64,000 bases of DNA from Omphiscola glabra (taxonomy: Eukaryota > Mollusca > Gastropoda > Lymnaeidae), in the NCBI GenBank assembly GCA_964017045.1, contig OZ024794.1, positions 8,381,099-8,445,098 of the forward strand, given 5' to 3'. Below, piece after piece: positions 59,301-64,000 of the stretch. The notes under the pieces were generated by a model, which saw only the letters and a list, made by a program, of their open reading frames with translations, was not told where the DNA came from and made no database searches. The stretch's first letter is position 1; the number at the start of each line of letters is the position of its first letter. Both the position numbers and the translations under genes were made by a program.

Positions 59301-62224
59301 CAGGCACGCATTGATTACAAGCTGTCTGTTATTAGTGTTATCTGTCACAACTTTGTCTCTTGTTGCTGCCCTTACTATCTAAAAAGAACTTCTGTCTATT
59401 CACAGCTTCGAAAGCTTCGTTCCTCTATGCAGACACGCGTATTATTTCTGTTCCCAGAACAAGTTAGAAACTAAAACAAATGGTGAACGATTTTTTTCTC
59501 TTTCTGTGCCCCAAAACAATGGAATTCTCTCCCATTACACATCCGCAATATAACGACCATCACAGCCTTCAAAACTGTCCCCAAGACCCATCTATTCAAA
59601 CTGCACTATACCGACTCATTCTCACCCCACTCTGATAAACAACGCTCGATTCTGCTGAGTACTGTCCATGGCTAGTACTTGGGTGGGTGAGGTCAAGCTT
59701 TTCACCTATCGTTGTTTTGAAAGGTATAAGTTTCTGTAATTGCTAATTTTTATGTGAAGCGCAGTGAGCATAGCCCTAGGCTGTGGTAGTGCACTATATA
59801 AAACCACCTAATAATTTCTATATATCTGTGTCTATATCTATATATATATATACCGGTATATACATATACATATTAGATTACCGGTACTTTAGAAAGATTG
59901 GTTTTATAATGCAAATTTGAGTCCTACATCAATATAATCCACCTTTAGACCACTCTGGCAGTATAGCTGTGGAAGGTCCTCTGTGTTGTGTAATGTGGAT
60001 GAGAACGCGCTAAAAGCTACAGCATCTGCCCGTGTTGATGAACTGGCCCGCCACAAGACATTCCCACAACACACGTCAAACAGGTGAGAGCAGTGATAAA
60101 AAAAAAAACTACTGGGGCATTATGAAACAATTCGAAATAACAGGGGCATTATGAAACAATTCGAAATAACAGGGGCATTATGAAACAATACGAAATTACA
60201 GGGGCATTATGAAACAATATGAAATTATGGGGGCATCATGAAAAAATATGAAATTACATGGGAATTATAAAACAAAATGAAATTACAGGGGTATCATGTA
60301 ACTGATAACAAGTATAATGAGAGAAAATGAACAACAGAGCAGATTATAACAAGTATCCTCCAAATGCTCCTGAATGCCTATAGGCCAAGTATGCCCATCC
60401 GAGACAGGACAGCAATACGCCAGAAGTGCCAGCAAAATGGAACATTCATTTATGAATAAGATAGCTTTATAGAAACATTCAGTTTCAAACATTGAACATG
60501 GGTCGAACATTGAAAATGGGGTGAATAACTGCACCACTGTCATGATATACCGTAATGCAAACTAAAGATTCCTAACTTTTTTTCATCAAAAGTTTTTTTC
60601 GCCACATGAAATACCGGGTATTAAAATTGATAAAAGGCTCCATTTCAGAATTATTGATACAAGGATTGCACTCTCCATAAGTATGAGTTATTGATTATCT
60701 TGGTTGCATTAATTACACAGGTTTGAATGCCTCTGTTACAAAATAGTATACCTCCTACCTAAAAACTTCTTTGTCTTTATTCTATCAGAGGTGATGTGTT
60801 GGGGGTCTAGGATAAATTCTTTCATTTAGTATTTAGGCTTCTTTAACATAGATACCCAGTATAGTTATTATATTTAAAAGATCAACAATACAATCTTACC
60901 GATCAGGTTTACAAAACCAATTCAATAATCTATGCGCGTGTGCGGATTAGTGTCCCACAAGACACCAATTAAAATCCACTATTCCCCCTTACAATAGACA
61001 CGAATACATGTTCAGCTGCGGTCGATCAAGCCCCATCTGGGAGGTATCCCCCACCACCCTGAAGAGCGGGGCCAGTCCACGGGTTGAGGTGCTGGCGGTG
61101 CACAAGAGCTACCCTCCGGAGTTCCGACCCGAGAAGGCGCTGCCGTGGGAAGTGTCAGAGGCCGCAAAGAGGAATAGACCTACAGAGAGAATCGAAACTT
61201 TGTCTTCACCCAAGCTTAAACCAGAGGGCCCATTCCGAGACCCCAAGTGGCCAGTAAGTAATTTGACTGGTATTCAATAACTTTTGTTCCTGGTATTTAC
61301 ATCCTTTCTCGGCTCCCTTTCCTAACTTGATATGCACATGAAGAGCTGATTTTCAAAATGCGGTATCCACCATTTTTAAAAAAATGAAAAAACCTAACCG
61401 TTTTGTTGAGCAAACCAGGTTCGTTTAGGACATGGTAAATTCTATATACTAAACACATTATATTCCTATTTTATTTGTGTCTAAAAATGATTTAATCCTC
61501 TAAACGCTTTGTTAATTTTTTGTAAAAAGTTGAATAATCTCAAAACCCCCTAAATGGATATACAGCATTTTGAAAATCAGCTCTTCATATGTTGGTCATG
61601 ATCCGCGTTTTTAAACGCACTTAATTAAAACTGTCATTATCAGCAATCTTTTTTTCACTTTCATTTTGAAAGGCCACTACACCACTAAAGAGAGCATCCA
61701 TATTGTTTTTATTTTTATATACAAAAATCAATTTTTAGTCTAAGTTATCTACCATACCAAATTCAATTCACCAAACATACGAAAAGGTATATGGTACACA
61801 AAACATACCAAAAGATATACGATACACAAAACATACCAAAAGATATACATTACACAAAACATGGAAACAAATATCAAAGGAAAAGAATGTCATTGCCACT
61901 AAAACTGATGTTCACACATTTATTTCACATCAGGTATCAGAAGTTGCCTTAAACTCTGTGGCATCTCAAAGGTGCATGGAACTAGCGAGAGCTAAATCTT
62001 TGGCCGATGGATTCCAACCGGCTAAGGAAATTCAGTGGCCGGTCAGCAGAGCAGCCCTGCAAGCCTCACCCACTGAGCGACTAAATGCTCTCGCCCACCC
62101 AATGCAGAGGACAGATATGAAAATTTTACAGTACAACCCGGAAGCATTTAAAGTGAAACCACAAGCTCTGAAAGGCCAGATATCAGCTAGAATCAACGAA
62201 TTAGCCCAGCCAATAAATAGATGA
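56369..62224 (+). CDS. THEG-repeat protein (SPMAP2-like)
   Basis: Five exons join in phase: 56369-56431, 57430-57564, 59949-60083, 61016-61253, 61934-62224 (TGA). All introns are GT-AG. The ~287-residue product carries about eight THEG repeats of the form R-x2-x-LA-x-P/H-K: RYKYLARPK, RVNELASPK, RVDELARHK, RVEVLAVHK, RIETLSSPK, RCMELARAK, RLNALAHPM and RINELAQPI. THEG/SPMAP2 is a haploid germ-cell protein linked to the sperm axoneme. Exons 2 and 3 are both 135 bp with the same phase, as expected from exon duplication. The first exon is uncertain: 53640-53662 (an ATG, 23 nt, donor GTGAGT) has the right phase and would add seven residues and a split Arg, but is weak. AATAAA signals lie at 62527 and 62598. 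Human THEG is about 380 residues, so 5' exons may be missing. Confidence 0.85.
57005..57300. repeat. Minisatellite with alternating 26- and 31-bp units
   Basis: Units share GATGCGGACACCCCATACAA; the longer ones carry an extra GCTAC so that TCACGTGATG alternates with TCACGCTACGTGATG. It lies in the intron before exon 57430. Confidence 0.93.
57565..58147. repeat. 31-bp array of repeated splice donors
   Basis: Eighteen full 31-bp units and a partial one, starting exactly at the GT of the exon 57430-57564 donor. Unit 1 reads GTGAGCGAGTGCAAGTAGTT. The rest read GTGAGTGAATGCAAGTAGTT followed by GACGCCAACAA, so nearly every unit presents CAA|GTGAGT, a strong 5' splice-site match. The 251-residue minus-strand frame across it is a by-product. 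Confidence 0.97.
58525..58563 (+). repeat. G-run tract with quadruplex potential
   Basis: Four or more runs of 7-8 G separated by single A. Sits within the sequence that splits the LINE copy. Confidence 0.85.
59009..59206. mobile_element. hAT MITE with perfect 8-bp target duplication
   Basis: 198 bp, left end CAGGGGTCTCCAAACTTTTT, right end AGTTTGGAGACCCCTG, flanked by TCCTAGAC on both sides (59001-59008 and 59207-59214). The 8-bp duplication and CAGGG termini are typical of hAT. Subterminal GGCGGGCC/GGCCCG blocks are also inverted. No coding capacity. The perfect duplication implies a recent insertion. Confidence 0.92.
60108..60300. repeat. 29-bp minisatellite, ~6.5 copies
   Basis: Unit GGGGCATTATGAAACAATTC plus nine bases; begins 25 bp after the donor of exon 59949-60083. 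Confidence 0.93.
61780..61865. repeat. 28-bp tandem repeat, ~3 copies, intronic
   Basis: Unit CACAAAACATACCAAAAGAT plus eight bases, in the last THEG-like intron. Confidence 0.9.
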
Positions 62225-64000
62225 GAGCTTTGTGACTTTAGTGGATATATGAAATTTTGCTTTAGGTTTAACATTTGCTTCTCTCTTAGTGTTAGCTATA
62301 AATGGTTTTTCCCCACAACAAAATGGCACAATATTTTTACTGTGGAAATTGGCACAGGTTTGATCAAATATAGAATCTTTGTTATTTTTTCACTCAACAA
62401 AAGTTTTTGAATTACCGTGTGAGAATGTCTCTACTATAATTTAGTCTTCATGGACGTGATTTGTGCTTCTAAGATGTTTGTTTACAACATATCAATCATG
62501 CAACCTGTGATGATTGTTACACTTTTAATAAAAATGATGTGTTCAATGAGATAATTTCATGCCATCAATGTCTCAGTTAAAGATTGCTGCTTTTTTAAAT
62601 AAATGTCATGTTAGAGTAATCATTACCATAAAAGATGAAATTTCCAGACAAATTTGAAGAGAAAAGGGTGATCTGGAATGTTATTACCATCTACGAGTTT
62701 AGTGATCTTTTATACTATATGTATGATGTACCTTGTACATGAAACTGATTTATAAACATGTGTTTGGTCGGTTTATACATGTTTGCCTTTACCATTCAGT
62801 ATTAAACTAAATAAAATATAATTTACTGCTTACAGACGACTTTGTTTTCTCATTGTAATATTAAGTTAAACCATTGTTGTAGACCAGTTAGAGCTAGTAC
62901 ATGGTACTTAATTTATTCACAAAGGGGTATAAGCCATGGATAAGCCTGTAATTTTTGCTCTTACTTGACTGATAAAAAATTAAAGAACTGTCCTAATTAC
63001 TAATATTAGACTTTTTCATTTGTGAGGGTATGTTACTTTTGCGAGGGTATGTTACTTTTTTGGGGGAATGATTTTCCGTTTCATTCTAATATAATAGAAA
63101 CAAAATATTTATATAAATATAATATTTATGAGCAGCAGTTCACCAGATTGCCGATGCGGCCCATTGCAATACAAAAAAGGTTCAGAGCCTTTAGGCTACA
63201 ACAAATACAATTCATTGTCCTTACTGCAATGTAATGATGCCAGGTTAATACATACATTCATTTGAATACCGGTATCTATTATGAACACTTAGGTGTTGGA
63301 GAGGCATGAGCTGCAATCAGTTTTTTTTAAAACTATAAGAGTCAAGTCGTGTATAATTAACACACTGCAATATGTACAAAATTAATCAACTATAGTAGCC
63401 AACAAAAAGACATGGACCCAAGAGTTAACTTTTACAAGAGTATTTTTAGGTGGTGTTATTTTGATTGTTAAATGTTGTTGCTGAAAAGCCTTTTGTGAAA
63501 ATTTTTAGACCTTAACATTAAGTGTTTCTGTCACGATGAAATGAAAACACAGAGATGGCAGTTAAAACTCTACAAAGAACTTCCAGTGTTGTAATCATTA
63601 TTTGTTTCATTAGTTTGATTCACTATTGCTAAACAAATGAAAAACTCATGGGTGAGGCGATTCATATTTTATTTCATACGGGGGAGAAAATAATAATACA
63701 AGATTTCAAGCAGAGCCACAATTTTAACAAACTTTTTATCGCATCTCAATTTGAATCTCCTATTTCAAATCAATGTCGAAAGCCATTTTCCCAAGAGACG
63801 TTAATTTAAAACCAATATTAATGTAACATTATTTTTTTGATGGAACACCAATTTAAAGATTTTAAAATAAAAATGCAACATCCCCCTATGCTACTAGTTT
63901 CATTGCACCAATTAAGCAATTGATAGAAGATTAAAAAGTACACAAGCACCAATGTGTTGGTTTCATCCAAGACAAATTACAAGAGAGTTATTTGTTACAT
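62225..64000. other. 3' UTR and AT-rich flank
   Basis: Polyadenylation signals at 62527, 62598 and near 62813 suggest the transcript ends before 62.85 kb. Beyond it no exon, element or array was recognised. Confidence 0.55.

Larger units (their letters stand above)
58350..59815 (+). mobile_element. Interrupted LINE reverse transcriptase, intronic
   Basis: The left part (about 58350-58505) reads ALVLSRLDYCNSLLSGL, then FIEKLQKVQNSAASLV, RT-palm/thumb blocks of CR1/L2-like elements. The right part (about 59215-59815) reads SLHWLPIQARIDYKLSVI, then QWNSLPLHIRNI, KTHLFKLHYTD and a 3' end with GCGCAGTGAGCATAGCCC. Stops and shifts are present. Between the parts lie about 500 bp of unassigned sequence and a hAT MITE. 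Confidence 0.8.

Overview
The window is animal nuclear DNA. Genes are split by many short GT-AG introns, it is AT-rich, and it holds LINE, SINE, hAT and PIF/Harbinger debris plus an unusually large set of unrelated minisatellites. Two intronless, lineage-expanded class A receptors of chemosensory type, together with the repeat style, suggest a mollusc, most likely a heterobranch gastropod. That assignment is inference. No rRNA, intact tRNA, CRISPR, bacterial or viral gene was seen.

Layout. 1-13.9 kb is repeat-rich: a TTAGGG-bearing array, two tRNA-headed SINE copies, a 2.8-kb 12-bp satellite, LINE fragments, a broken hAT transposase split by a PIF/Harbinger MITE and bordered by a minisatellite grown from its own coding sequence, and an array of CACGTG sites. 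14.8-31.2 kb is gene-dense: a 3-exon gene for an unrecognised 161-residue protein, then a 16-exon gene for a 516-residue BTB-BACK protein of the BTBD16/germ-cell-less family. All exon phases join. 31.2-36.4 kb is non-coding. 36.4-37.1 kb holds the last two exons of an unrecognised minus-strand gene. 37.9-44.5 kb is a run of about ten minisatellites, one of them hit by both a LINE tail and a fold-back element. 44.5-53.5 kb is a head-to-tail duplication of a 4-5 kb unit, each copy carrying one minus-strand GPCR. 53.6-62.2 kb contains a plus-strand gene for a THEG-repeat (SPMAP2-like) protein, with arrays, a LINE and a hAT MITE in its introns.

Biology. THEG-family proteins are sperm/axoneme-associated and BTBD16 transcripts are reported mainly from testis and ciliated tissue in vertebrates, so part of the window may be expressed in sperm or ciliated cells. 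That is inference from family. The most unusual structure is an 18-unit minisatellite that begins exactly at a splice donor of the THEG-like gene and repeats a strong donor (GTGAGT) in nearly every unit.
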